Numbered from the stretch's first letter, positions 37,238 through 47,531 are shown. The stretch is DNA of 53,941 nucleotides from Spirochaetaceae bacterium (GCA_003552985.1 PUPD01000302.1:1-53941); one strand, 5' to 3'. A program made the numbers and translations. The notes: generated from the sequence alone by a model not told the origin.

Positions 37238-38749
37238 ATGCAGTTCGCCGAAGCAGTTGCCGATATGCTGGTCAGGTTGCGCGACGATGAGCGCAGCTAT
37301 CTGGCACTCGACCTGGGGCTTTCGGCCACAGGATTCGCCCGCACTCGCCTCGTTCAGGTGGCCCGTACACCGGCATGGGTGATCCGTGGCGAAGAGGTTG
37401 AGGAGTGGCGCCCGCTCGGTTTCACTGAGCATCAGGGCGCGTTTTGCCTCTACGGCCCGGATATACAGGCCGTAACCCTGCACGAAGTCCTGCATTCGCG
37501 CTCCGGCGAGCAGGCGCTCGGCTACCTGAACCGATTGGCACGGGCGCTCACAACCGCCACCCATAACGGCTTCACGTTTCCGCGCATCGCCACCTTCGGG
37601 GTGTGGTTCCTGAATGACGGGGGCGTATTGCTGTTGCCCCGGCAGTTGGTCGACACCATCTGTGAGTCCCTGCCGCGGGAGCGCACATTGGAGATGGTGG
37701 ATCGTTTCAACCATCCGGACTATGCGGGCGAGAAGGCGCTTGATTTTGCGCTTGCAGCGCTCACCTACACCGCAACGGTCGGGCGCTACCCCTACGGCGG
37801 GATGACGCTCGAGGAGCTGCGCGAGCGGATGCGCGACCGTCCTCCGACCGAGCCCCTGGTCGTTCGTCCTGAGCTGAAGCCCCGTCTGGCCGAGGCTCTG
37901 ACGTCATCGCTTTCTCCCGAGCGTGCGGCCGGAGCGGGAATCGAGCGCTGGCCGCACCTGCTCGAAGACCTTCGCAGCGCAGGGTTGTATGTAAGCGGTA
38001 TCGACGAGGAGCACGAACGTCTACTCCGCGAGGCCGAACGGCGCGAGAAGCGCTTCGAGCGGAGCTACCATCGCGCCGGTTACCTGCGGCGCAACGGTTT
38101 TCGGCTGGTGGTCTCCGCTCTGGTGATCGCACTGGTCGGCGGGGTCGCGGGTAATATCATCTATCAGCAGCTGCAGCCCCGGAGTATCTCCGGCTATGCC
38201 CCCGAAGAAGTGGTCCGCGTGTTTTACGAGAGTATCAACACCCTTAACCACGAGACCATGCAGGAAGCCGTCGTCGACGGTGCCGGCCGACAGGAGATCG
38301 ACCAGGTGATGCGGATGTACGTCGGCAGCCGGGTGCGGCTGGCTATGGAGCATCGCGAGGGCTTTCTCAACGCTCAGGACTGGCGCGACCAGGGCAAGCC
38401 TGAGATCGAGCCCGGCGAGATGCTGTTCGGAATCGCGGAGCTCGAGATTGAACACCTGGACGCGGAGGACGAGCTCGATCCGGAGGAGGAGCAACGCTTC
38501 ATCGCCCGCTATGAGCGCTGGTACGTTACCGATACCGGAGAGCCCGGCGAACCGGAGCCCGGAGAAGCCGAGCTCGGCACCGGTAACGGCGAGGAGCAAC
38601 TCGCCCCCGCACCGGGACGCCCGCCGGAGATCGAGGGTTATCGCCATGAGGACCGGCTCTACCTGCGACGCGACCGGGAGGATTGGGTGATCTATAGGAT
38701 AGAAAACCTCGTCACCGAGCCGATCGACGTACCGGAGCCGGTTCAATGA
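37238..38749 (+). CDS. Uncharacterised protein: pseudokinase C-lobe-like N-terminal region, one TM helix, extracytoplasmic C-terminal domain
   Basis: FGVWFLNDGGVLLLPRQLVD...DYAGEKALDFALAALTYTATVGRYPYGGMTLEELRERMRDR...LVVRPELKPRLAEALTSSLSPE; TM LVVSALVIALVGGVAGNIIY. Confidence 0.6.
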   Translation: MQFAEAVADMLVRLRDDERSYLALDLGLSATGFARTRLVQVARTPAWVIRGEEVEEWRPLGFTEHQGAFCLYGPDIQAVTLHEVLHSRSGEQALGYLNRLARALTTATHNGFTFPRIATFGVWFLNDGGVLLLPRQLVDTICESLPRERTLEMVDRFNHPDYAGEKALDFALAALTYTATVGRYPYGGMTLEELRERMRDRPPTEPLVVRPELKPRLAEALTSSLSPERAAGAGIERWPHLLEDLRSAGLYVSGIDEEHERLLREAERREKRFERSYHRAGYLRRNGFRLVVSALVIALVGGVAGNIIYQQLQPRSISGYAPEEVVRVFYESINTLNHETMQEAVVDGAGRQEIDQVMRMYVGSRVRLAMEHREGFLNAQDWRDQGKPEIEPGEMLFGIAELEIEHLDAEDELDPEEEQRFIARYERWYVTDTGEPGEPEPGEAELGTGNGEEQLAPAPGRPPEIEGYRHEDRLYLRRDREDWVIYRIENLVTEPIDVPEPVQ

Positions 38750-40167
38750 AGCTTCACGCGCCGGCGGACCTCAACGGAATGCGGGCCACGGTGATGGGCC
38801 TCGGCCTGCACGGCGGCGGACTGGCGGCCGCGCAATACCTCGCGGCCCACGGTGCCGAGGTTACCGTCACAGACCTCCGCGACGAACAGGTGCTCGCGCC
38901 ATCGCTGGAGCAGTTGTCCGGAACCAGTTATCGGGCAGTGCTCGGACGGCATGAAAACGAGGACTTCACCAAAGTCGATCTGGTGATAAAAAACCCGGGA
39001 GTGCCCCGCAGTTCACATTACCTGGCGCTTGCTCGCCGCGTCGAGACCGATATCTCACTGTTCCTGCGTTTCGGCACCAATCCGTTGCTCGCCGTCACCG
39101 GCAGCAAAGGCAAGTCCACCGTCGCCTCGGCGGTCGCGCATGGACTTCACCGCTACCATCCTGACACGCAGCTCGGTGGCAACATCACGATTTCGCCGCT
39201 CGGCTTTCTTGACCGACTGGGTGGTGAGGAGCCTGTGGTGCTGGAGCTCTCCTCGTTTCAGCTCGGGGACCTGCGCTGTACCGGCACAGCGGATGACCCG
39301 ACCCCGGCCCTGGATCCGGCGGTTGCTGTCCTGACCAACATCATGCACGACCATTTGGACTACTATTCGCGTTTCGAGGATTACGTGCTCGACAAAGAGT
39401 TTCTGTTCGCCGCGCAGGAACCCGAGCGGGCGGCAATCTACAATCGCGACGATCCCGTGGTCCGTCGGCTTGCCGAGCACCATCGAGCGCGAGTCCACTG
39501 GTTTTCCGAAACTCCGCTGCCGCCGGAATGCAATGGAGTGTATCTGGAGGATCATGAGCTCTATCTGCAGGACGCCGGAGGTCAGCACCTTCTCGGCACC
39601 ATTGCCGATGAATCCTCTGATCGGGTGTTACCGATCAACCGCGCGGTTGCGGCTCTGGCGCTGTGGTGTTACGGGATCCCGGCGCAGCAGGTCTTTGAAT
39701 CGTTAGCTGAGTTTAGCGGCATCGAACACCGACTGGAGCTCGTCGCCGAGATCGCCGGCGTGCGCTACATCAACGATTCGGCCGCTACCATTCCGCCCGC
39801 CGCCGCAGCTGCAGCAGCGACAATCAGCGGCCCGCTGCGCCTGATCGCCGGCGGGGCGGACAAGAACCTTGACCTTGAGCCGTTCGCCCGAATCGCCGAA
39901 CGGGTAACCGGACTGTATCTACTCGCCGGGAACGCGACCGACCGCATCGTCGAGCTGCTGAGGTCTCGCGGCCTGCCCTATCGCGGTCCGTATGCGGATC
40001 TGGCGAGCTGTCTGCGCGCCGCGGTCTCGGAAGCCGAACCGGGAGACGCGGTGGTGCTGTCCCCTGGTTGCGCCTCGTTCGGGATGTTTCTCAATGAGTT
40101 TGATCGGGGGCGGCAGTTCAAACAACTGGTAGAGCAACTCACAATCACCGTAAAGGGGGCGATATGA
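38746..40167 (+). CDS. murD: UDP-N-acetylmuramoyl-L-alanine--D-glutamate ligase
   Basis: VMGLGLHGGGLAAAQYLAAHGAEVTVTD...LAVTGSKGKSTVAS...INDSAATIPPAAAAA. Confidence 0.92.
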   Translation: MKLHAPADLNGMRATVMGLGLHGGGLAAAQYLAAHGAEVTVTDLRDEQVLAPSLEQLSGTSYRAVLGRHENEDFTKVDLVIKNPGVPRSSHYLALARRVETDISLFLRFGTNPLLAVTGSKGKSTVASAVAHGLHRYHPDTQLGGNITISPLGFLDRLGGEEPVVLELSSFQLGDLRCTGTADDPTPALDPAVAVLTNIMHDHLDYYSRFEDYVLDKEFLFAAQEPERAAIYNRDDPVVRRLAEHHRARVHWFSETPLPPECNGVYLEDHELYLQDAGGQHLLGTIADESSDRVLPINRAVAALALWCYGIPAQQVFESLAEFSGIEHRLELVAEIAGVRYINDSAATIPPAAAAAAATISGPLRLIAGGADKNLDLEPFARIAERVTGLYLLAGNATDRIVELLRSRGLPYRGPYADLASCLRAAVSEAEPGDAVVLSPGCASFGMFLNEFDRGRQFKQLVEQLTITVKGAI

Positions 40168-41387
40168 CCTATCCGCGCGAGTTTCTTCAGGCGATTCCGA
40201 AAACCGACCTGCATCTGCATCTCGACGGCAGCCTGCGGCTCGATACCCTGATCGAGCTCGCCAGGGAGGAGGGAATCAAGTTGCCGTCAGAGACTCCTGA
40301 AGGACTGACCGAAACCGTGTTCAAACCACGCTACGCCAACCTTGATGAGTATCTCGCCGGCTTCGCCTGGACGGTCGCGGTTATGCAGCGCGCCGAACAC
40401 CTTGAGCGCGTCGCCTACGAGCTTGCGCACGACAACGCCGATGAGGGCGTTCGCTATATAGAGGTACGCTTCGCCCCGCAGCTGCACATTCACCCCCAGC
40501 TTTCGTTCGAACAGGTATTAGAGGCCGTCGATCGGGGGCTGCGCCGGGCCCGCGATGAGATCAACGCACAGAACGCGACCACCGGTAACGGAGCGCCGCC
40601 GTTTGAGTACGGGATCATCGTCACCGCGATGCGCTTTTTCATGCCGCAATTCTCCACGTATTTCGGCCGCCTCGCCGAGGTGCATCCGCACGCCGACGCG
40701 CACGAGCTGGCGCGATCCGCTTCATACGAGCTCGCGCGCGCCACAGTGCAGCTGAGGGATCGAAGTGAGGTCCAGATCGTCGGGTTCGACCTCGCCGGAA
40801 GCGAGCATGGGTACCCCGCGGGCAATCACAAGGCGGCATTCGAGTTTGTGCACAAGCACTTTATTAACAAGACGGTTCACGCCGGCGAGGCCTACGGACC
40901 GGAATCGATATTTCAGGCGATCACCGACCTCCACGCCGACCGTATTGGTCACGGTTTTCACCTGTTCGACGCCAAACTGATCAGAACGCCTGAGATCTCC
41001 GACCCCGAACGCTACGTGCAGAACTTGATCGACTACATCGCCGACAACAGAATCACGATCGAGGTCTGTCTCACAAGCAACCTCCAGACCTCCCCGTACC
41101 TCGAGAGCCTGCGTGACCATTCGGTTTCCAAGATGCTCGAGTACAAGCTCTCGATCGCGATCTGCACCGACAACCGGCTCGTCTCGCACACGAGCGTCAC
41201 ACGCGAGCTCGAGCAGCTGCTGAACAATGCCGACGTCTCGCCTAAGCAGTTGAAGAACATAATCGTGTACGGATTTAAGCGCTCGTTCTTCTACCGTCCC
41301 TATAACGAGAAACGCGAGTATGTGCGCGCGGTCATCGATCACTTCGACCGGGTTGCCCAACAGTATGGGTTCGACGCTGCCGGGTAA
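40164..41387 (+). CDS. add: Adenosine deaminase
   Basis: IPKTDLHLHLDGSLRLDTL, HAGEAYG, DRIGHG, CLTSNLQT, CTDNRLVS motifs. Confidence 0.9.
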   Translation: MTYPREFLQAIPKTDLHLHLDGSLRLDTLIELAREEGIKLPSETPEGLTETVFKPRYANLDEYLAGFAWTVAVMQRAEHLERVAYELAHDNADEGVRYIEVRFAPQLHIHPQLSFEQVLEAVDRGLRRARDEINAQNATTGNGAPPFEYGIIVTAMRFFMPQFSTYFGRLAEVHPHADAHELARSASYELARATVQLRDRSEVQIVGFDLAGSEHGYPAGNHKAAFEFVHKHFINKTVHAGEAYGPESIFQAITDLHADRIGHGFHLFDAKLIRTPEISDPERYVQNLIDYIADNRITIEVCLTSNLQTSPYLESLRDHSVSKMLEYKLSIAICTDNRLVSHTSVTRELEQLLNNADVSPKQLKNIIVYGFKRSFFYRPYNEKREYVRAVIDHFDRVAQQYGFDAAG

Positions 41388-41487
41388 CGCCGGCGAACGC
41401 ACCCCCGCCCGCGCGCGGCGGCAGGCTACCGCTGGGCGGCGCCGGAGATGAGCGTGTCCGGTATCCATCGCCCCCGCGCGCCGGTTA

Positions 41488-42606
41488 CTACCGCCGCTTG
41501 CCTGGTTTGCGTAGTCGGACGCGGGCGGCGCGCAGCGTTTCGGCCGCCCGGAACGCGCCATAGCGAACCGCCTGCAGCCGATAATCAACGCATCCCGGCC
41601 GTTCGACAACACGCCCGCCGAATCCGGTTTTGAAACGGTAGAGCCCCTGCATGCGGTGCTTCTCGTCCGCCGATCGCGGGATGCCGAAGAGATCGTACAC
41701 TTGCATCCCGGCATCGCGCGCTCGCTGCATTGCTTCCCACTGCAGCGCATATGTCGGCATCAGATTGCGTTTGCGGTCGGCGCTCGCGCCGTACAGATAC
41801 GTGGCCCGACCGCGATAACGCGCCACGACGATTCCGGCAAGGAGATCTCCCTCATGACGGGCAAGCATCAACTCGAGCGCAGGACCGTCACGGACCTCAG
41901 CTGCAACCTCGAACACCGCCCGATAGTAGGATTCGGAGTGAATCGCGATACGGTCGCGAGCTGCTGTTTCCCGGTAGAGACGATACCACTCGCCGAGGTA
42001 CTCCGAGCCGACGGTTTGCACCGTTACGCCGCGGCGCGCGGCGAGGCGAATGTTGTAACGCCACTTGCTCTTCATTCCGGCAAGCAGCGCCTCATCATCG
42101 CCATCGAGATCGATGAGCACCGTCGCCCGGGGCTGGATCTCGCTGTAACTGCGCCGCAGGCGCCCGGTCTGTGCAAGCGTATTTCGAGCTCGGCTGAGCT
42201 CGGTCGGCTCAGCGTGAGGGTCTTCACCCGCAGCGCCTACATTGAACTCCCACGGCAGGTCAAAACGTATGAAGCTTGTGTGCTGCGGAAGCCGGCGTGC
42301 GAGGGATTCGCCCAGCTCTGCCAGGGCCGAGACGGCCGCGTTGGACGATGCCGCCGGCTGTCCGTGCGTTGCGGAAGCTCCCGCTGTAACCGTCGACAGC
42401 TCCGGGCCGTGAGGGACGTAAGTCAGCGTAATTCCCGGCACCGGGCTTCGCACCAAAACGAGGAGGCTTGCATTGAACGGCCCGGGATTTTCGAGAGTGA
42501 ACGCGTATGGCCGCCATCCGAAGCGCCGCTTGAGCTCGGCCCAGTAGCTCGACTGCAGGAGACTGCGGCGCGGGTTCAGGCTGTCTACGGCGGCGGCATG
42601 AACCAC
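41488..42606 (-). CDS. FemAB-like aminoacyltransferase (GNAT-type, lipid II peptide-bridge family)
   Basis: SSYWAELKRRFGW...TVLIDLDGDDEALLAGMKSKWRYNIRLAARRGV...YDLFGIPRSADEKHRMQGLYRFKTGFGG. Confidence 0.85.
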   Translation of the reverse strand: MVHAAAVDSLNPRRSLLQSSYWAELKRRFGWRPYAFTLENPGPFNASLLVLVRSPVPGITLTYVPHGPELSTVTAGASATHGQPAASSNAAVSALAELGESLARRLPQHTSFIRFDLPWEFNVGAAGEDPHAEPTELSRARNTLAQTGRLRRSYSEIQPRATVLIDLDGDDEALLAGMKSKWRYNIRLAARRGVTVQTVGSEYLGEWYRLYRETAARDRIAIHSESYYRAVFEVAAEVRDGPALELMLARHEGDLLAGIVVARYRGRATYLYGASADRKRNLMPTYALQWEAMQRARDAGMQVYDLFGIPRSADEKHRMQGLYRFKTGFGGRVVERPGCVDYRLQAVRYGAFRAAETLRAARVRLRKPGKRR

Positions 42607-42611
42607 GTCGG

Positions 42612-44888
42612 TCAGCCGACCTTTCCCTCGGAAACCTGGGTCGTGGTAACCGTCCTGTCGCCTACCTGCAACGGACGTCCGCCTACCTGCACCACGTGAT
42701 TCCGCACCTCAATCGGAATCTCGAAAAACTCGTCGATGCTTACCTGTGACGGCTCGGATCTCGGCGCGGGCATATCGGCGAGCGTGACTCGCGTGCCGGG
42801 CTCAACATCATCGGCGAACAACACCTCGACAACCTCCTCGGCCCGTTCGGCGGGCGCAGCCTCTCCTGCCCCAGCGTCCGCACCTTCCGAGCCTTCGGCC
42901 GGCGCTTCAGCAGGCGCCGGTTCAAAAGCCGGCGGCGCAGCCGCTACCGGCTCGGCGGCAAGCAGCATCCCTTCGCTCTTCTCGCCACGCAGCTTGGCCG
43001 GTTTCAGATTGGCCGCGAGGATGATTGTCCGTCCTTCGAGCTCCTCGGCGCGGTAGTGCCCTACAAGGCCTGAAACGATCTGCCGTGTAACACCTCCGCC
43101 GAGGTCAATCTCCTCGATGTACAGCTTGTCCGCCTTCGGATGAGGACGCACTGCGGTAATGCGCGCCGTGCGGAGGTCAAGCCGTTCGAGAAACCGTTCG
43201 GCCGGCCCAGTTTCACGCTCGCGACGTTCGCGCTCGGCACGCTCGGTCTGCGTTCCCGAAAAGCGCGCTTGCAGAGCGGTGACAAGCTCGTCCTCAAGCC
43301 GCTCGAACAGGATCTCGGGCTTGGAGACCTCACCGAGCCCGCCGGTAGTCCCGAGATCATCCCACCGCGGTTGCTCGGCTCCAATCATCCGTGCGATACG
43401 CCCGGCAGTATTGGGGATATACGGTTCAACCAACACCGCCAGATCGCGAATAAGATACACCAGCCGCGACAGCAGGAGGTGCGTACTCTGCGGGTCATCC
43501 TTGCGCGTCTTCCACGGCTCGGCGTTTTGGAAAACGCGGTTGCCGTAGCTTGCAAGCGCAAAGACCTTGCGAAAAGAATCGCGCAATCGCGCCTGCTCGA
43601 GCATCGCCGTGATCTCAGCCTCCTGCTCGCGCACCGTGGCAAAGAACTCGTGATCGGCGTCTACCTCGGCCACACGACCGTCGTAGTAGCGGGCGACGAA
43701 GGTCAGCGTCCGGTTCACCAGATTCGAAAGATTACCGATCAGCTCTCCATTGACCTTCTCCTGGAAGTCTCGCCAGGTGAAGGTGAAGTCTGACGTCTCG
43801 GGACGGTTGTAGAAGATGTAGAATCGCCATACATCCGCCGGAATACCGGTATCTATGGCGTCGTTACCGAATACGCCCACACCCCTGCTCTTGGAAAACT
43901 GACCGGTCTCGTAGTTCAGGTATTCGCTCGACGACATCGTCTTCAGCAACGTCCACGGCTCGCCGGTTCCGAGCAGGCTCGAAGGAAACACGACGGTGTG
44001 AAATGGGATGTTGTCCTTCCCGATGAACTGAAACAGCTCCACTTCGTCCGGATTCTTCCACCAGCGCTCCCACTCATCGGTCAACGTTGCGGTGATCGAG
44101 ATGTAGCCGATCGGCGCATCAAACCACACGTAAAACACCTTGTCGCGATATCCGTCCAGCGGGACCGGGATCCCCCACTTGAGGTCGCGGGTGATCGCGC
44201 GTTCCTTCAGGCCGTCGCGGATCCACCCGTAGGTCATCTGCACCGCGTTGCGCGACCAGTTGCCTTGTTCGGCCGCAACCTTCAGCCATTCCTGCAGTTT
44301 GGGTAGAATCGCCGGCAGGTTGATGTAGAGGTGTTTCGTCTCACGCATCTCGGGGATCGAGTTGTCGATGGCGCTGCGGGGGTTGATCAGCTCGGCCGGA
44401 TCAAGCAGCTTTCCACAGTGCTCACACTGATCTCCGCGAGCATCTTCATACCCGCAATGCGGACATGTTCCACGAACATATCGATCGGCGAGGAACATAT
44501 CGGACGCCGGCGAATAGAGCTGCTGTATCGTCTTGGCGGTGATATAGCCGTTTTCGTAGAGCTTTAGAAAGATCCCCTGGGTGATCTCGGTGTGCTCAGG
44601 CGTCGAGGTGCGGCCGAAATGGTCGAACGCGATATTGAACCAGCGGTAGATCTCGTCGTGAATCTTGTAGTAGCGCGTGCATAGCTCTTGCGGAGTAATC
44701 CCCTCCTCATGAGCCCGAGTCTCGGTTGCGGTACCGTACTCATCGGTGCCGCACACGTACAGCGTTTCATAGCCTCGCGAGCGGCAGAACCGCGCAAAGA
44801 CGTCGGCCGAAAGAACCTGAATTAGGTTTCCAAGGTGCGGAATGTTGTTGACGTAAGGCAAGGCCGAGGTGATAAGCCGCTTTTTCAT
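42612..44888 (-). CDS. metG: Methionyl-tRNA synthetase
   Basis: LITSALPYVNNIPHLGNLIQ, YVCGTDEYGTATETRA, C-terminal EMAP-like tRNA-binding domain with a low-complexity insert. Confidence 0.96.
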   Translation of the reverse strand: MKKRLITSALPYVNNIPHLGNLIQVLSADVFARFCRSRGYETLYVCGTDEYGTATETRAHEEGITPQELCTRYYKIHDEIYRWFNIAFDHFGRTSTPEHTEITQGIFLKLYENGYITAKTIQQLYSPASDMFLADRYVRGTCPHCGYEDARGDQCEHCGKLLDPAELINPRSAIDNSIPEMRETKHLYINLPAILPKLQEWLKVAAEQGNWSRNAVQMTYGWIRDGLKERAITRDLKWGIPVPLDGYRDKVFYVWFDAPIGYISITATLTDEWERWWKNPDEVELFQFIGKDNIPFHTVVFPSSLLGTGEPWTLLKTMSSSEYLNYETGQFSKSRGVGVFGNDAIDTGIPADVWRFYIFYNRPETSDFTFTWRDFQEKVNGELIGNLSNLVNRTLTFVARYYDGRVAEVDADHEFFATVREQEAEITAMLEQARLRDSFRKVFALASYGNRVFQNAEPWKTRKDDPQSTHLLLSRLVYLIRDLAVLVEPYIPNTAGRIARMIGAEQPRWDDLGTTGGLGEVSKPEILFERLEDELVTALQARFSGTQTERAERERRERETGPAERFLERLDLRTARITAVRPHPKADKLYIEEIDLGGGVTRQIVSGLVGHYRAEELEGRTIILAANLKPAKLRGEKSEGMLLAAEPVAAAPPAFEPAPAEAPAEGSEGADAGAGEAAPAERAEEVVEVLFADDVEPGTRVTLADMPAPRSEPSQVSIDEFFEIPIEVRNHVVQVGGRPLQVGDRTVTTTQVSEGKVG

Positions 44889-44979
44889 ACCGCCAACTAT
44901 AGGTTTCGCCGATTCTGTGTGTCAAGCAGATACACTCGCGCTCCCGCATCCGCAGCCGCAAACCCGACGCACCCGAGGT

Positions 44980-45715
44980 GTGGACCGTATTTTGCCCGAG
45001 GCAATCGACGGTTACTGCGTGATGCAGATTTTGTTCGACCATGACGGTAGCCCGCACGACTACCGTTTTTTGGAAGCCAACGCCGCGTTCGATCATCATA
45101 CCGGCTTAAGAATGCGGTCGGCAGAACCGCGCGCGAGTTAGTCCCGAACATAGAGGCAACCAGCCGAAGCGTTACGGACGGGTGGCCACCACCGGTGACC
45201 CCGAACGCTTTATCGAGGGGTCGGCCGCGATGGGAAGGTGGTTCGAGGTAGAGACATTCCGCGTGGGCGTAGCCGGGGAGCACACGGTCGCGCTATTGTT
45301 TCGCGACGTCACCCAGCGCATTCACGCCGAACAGGAGCTGAAGGAGGCGAAACGAGCCGCCCCCGTGTTGCAACCCTTCGACCCTGCCGGCCTCACCCGT
45401 GAGGTTGCCCTAACCCACCAAGAGGCGGCCGGCGCGCTGCGGCTATCACCGGAAGACTCCTCGCACCCTGAGCTTGAGCTCACCGTAACCGATTCCGGCG
45501 TCGGGATTCCGGCCGAAAGACTCGCGACAGTGTCGGAGCCGTTCGCCCAAGCCGACAGCAGCTCCTCGCGCGAGTTCGGCAGCACAGGGCTCGGCCTGAT
45601 GATCGCGCGAAAAACCATAGAACGGATGCACGGTACCATCGAGGTTGAAAGCACCCCGGGGGCGGGCAGCACCTGCCGGATCCGGCTCACGGTCACCCTA
45701 CCGGAACCGGATTGA
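44980..45715 (+). pseudogene. Degraded PAS-sensor histidine kinase relic
   Basis: Three reading frames must be joined: ...DGYCVMQILFDHDGSPHDYRFLEANAAFDHHTGL / KNAVGRTARELVPNIE / GNQPKRYGRVATTGDPERFIEGSAAMGRWFEVETFRVGVAGEHTVALLFRDVTQRIHAEQELKEAKRAA, then directly a HATPase tail TVTDSGVGIPAERL...GSTGLGLMIARKTIERMHGTIEVESTPGAGSTCRI. HisKA and N-box are missing. Confidence 0.8.
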
Positions 45716-45784
45716 CCTCCCTTCGCGGCCGAGCGCGCCGCTCTCGGAAGCGCGTTTGCTTCGCATAGAAAACCTGTCAGGTTG

Positions 45785-45813
45785 TTGCGCTGCAATCGGC
45801 AAGCCCATATACT
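45785..45813 (+). promoter_or_regulatory. Candidate promoter of the adenylate cyclase locus
   Basis: TTGCGC-N17-TATACT about 50 bp upstream of the ATG at 45865. Confidence 0.4.
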
Positions 45814-45864
45814 TGGTAGCATGCGGTCGAAGTCCGGAAGGATCAATGAGCGCGACAGATTAGA

Positions 45865-47523
45865 ATGCAAGTAAAAACCAAAATCATGTTGGTTGTGCTG
45901 CCGGTGGTAGTTGCAACCGCCGTACTGGTCGGCATTTCGTCGTTTTACGCTTCGACGAGCGGCATAACCAGAGTCACCACCGAGTTCCTTCAGTTCAAGG
46001 CACAGCAGCTCTCAACCTATGCTCAGGGACAATGGGACCTTCTGGTCGAAAACGAGCTGCAGCATCGCGACGAGATGCGGCGGGCGGCACAGCGAGGAGT
46101 GGCGGCCTTTGCCCGGTCAATCGTGGAGCGCGACTCGGAACTGATCCTCGCCGTTGACCTTGATGGGAATCTGACCATGAATACCCATGCAGTGGAGCTG
46201 AGTGACGCTGAGCGCGCGCAACTAGCGACTCTCGCTGCACGCGATGAGCGCGACTTGCTCCAGCTTACAATTGACGGAGTCGAGCACGTGGGAGCAGGCT
46301 TTTACTTTGAACCGTTCGAGTTGTACTACGTCGTCAGCGAGGAGCGAGCAGTCTTTTTCGCCGAAACCGATCGCATGGCCCGCCAGACCTTCCTTATTCT
46401 TTTGGTCTCGATCGCTGCTGCGATCGCGGTATTGTTCACCTTGTCGAGTTTCCTGACGCGACCGTTGAACCGCGTGGTGCGTGCAATGTAGGATATCATC
46501 GCAACCGGAGAGCTCTCTTCGCGTGTGGAAGTGGAGTACCGCGATGAGATCGGTGCTCTCTCGCACACCTTCAACCTCATGACGAGCGAGCTGCAGAGAG
46601 CCTACGAACAGATCAAGAGCTACGCCTTCGATGCGGTGCTGTCCCAGAAGAAAGAGCAACGCATCCGGCAGATATTTCAGAAATACGTACCGCAGGACCT
46701 CATCAGCCGTTTCTTCGAGAATCCCGAGGAGATGCTGGTGGGCGACAATCGTCAGCTTGCTATCCTTTTCTCCGATATTCGCGGCTTCACCGGAATCTCG
46801 GAACACATGCGTCCTGACGAGCTCGTGAACGCGCTAAATCGCTATTTTTCCTACATGGTCGATGTGATTCTCGAACAACACGGAATCGTGGACAAGTATA
46901 TCGGCGATGCTATCATGGCTTTTTTCGGCGCGCCGCTCGCCCGCGGAGACGAGCCGGACCGCGCAATACGAGCAGCGTTGGGAATGATCGCGGCATTGGA
47001 TTCCTTTAACGCTGAGCAACGCGAGTCTGGAAATGCGCCTTTCACGATCGGAATCGGGGTTGCTTTCGGAGAGGTTACAGTCGGCAATATCGGGACCGAT
47101 CGCAAGATGGACTACACCGTGATCGGCGACGCGGCGAACGTCGCGTCCCGCCTTGAAAGCCTGACCAAAGAGTATGGGGTTTCCTTACTCGTAGCCGAGA
47201 ACGTGCGCGAACAGTCGAGTCTTGAGATCCCCTGGCGTCTCGTCGATACCGTAGCGGTGAAAGGCCGAAGCGCCGGCATTAGGCTCTATACCACCGAGCC
47301 GGACCCTGATCCCCACCGCCGCGATCACTGGCAACGGCATAACCGGGCGATGGAGCTGTACTATGCCAAGCATTTCGGCGAGGCGGCGGAAGAGTTCCGC
47401 GAGTTACTGCGCAGCGATCATACCGACCATCTCGCCGAACGTATGCTCGAGCGTGCTCTCTCCTATAGCAGGGAAGATCCCGGGCCCGAATGGACCGGGG
47501 TTGAAGTAATGACGATGAAGTGA
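45865..47523 (+). pseudogene. Membrane adenylate/guanylate cyclase (sensor-HAMP-CYC) interrupted by one in-frame TAG
   Basis: 45865-46491 encodes TM, periplasmic sensor, TM and start of HAMP (LTRPLNRVVRAM*). The same frame resumes DIIATGELSSRVEVEYRDEIGALSHTFNLMTSEL...LFSDIRGFTGISEHM...VDKYIGDAIMAFFGAP...DYTVIGDAANVASRLE to 47523. Confidence 0.85.
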
Positions 47524-47531
47524 GCTTTCGT

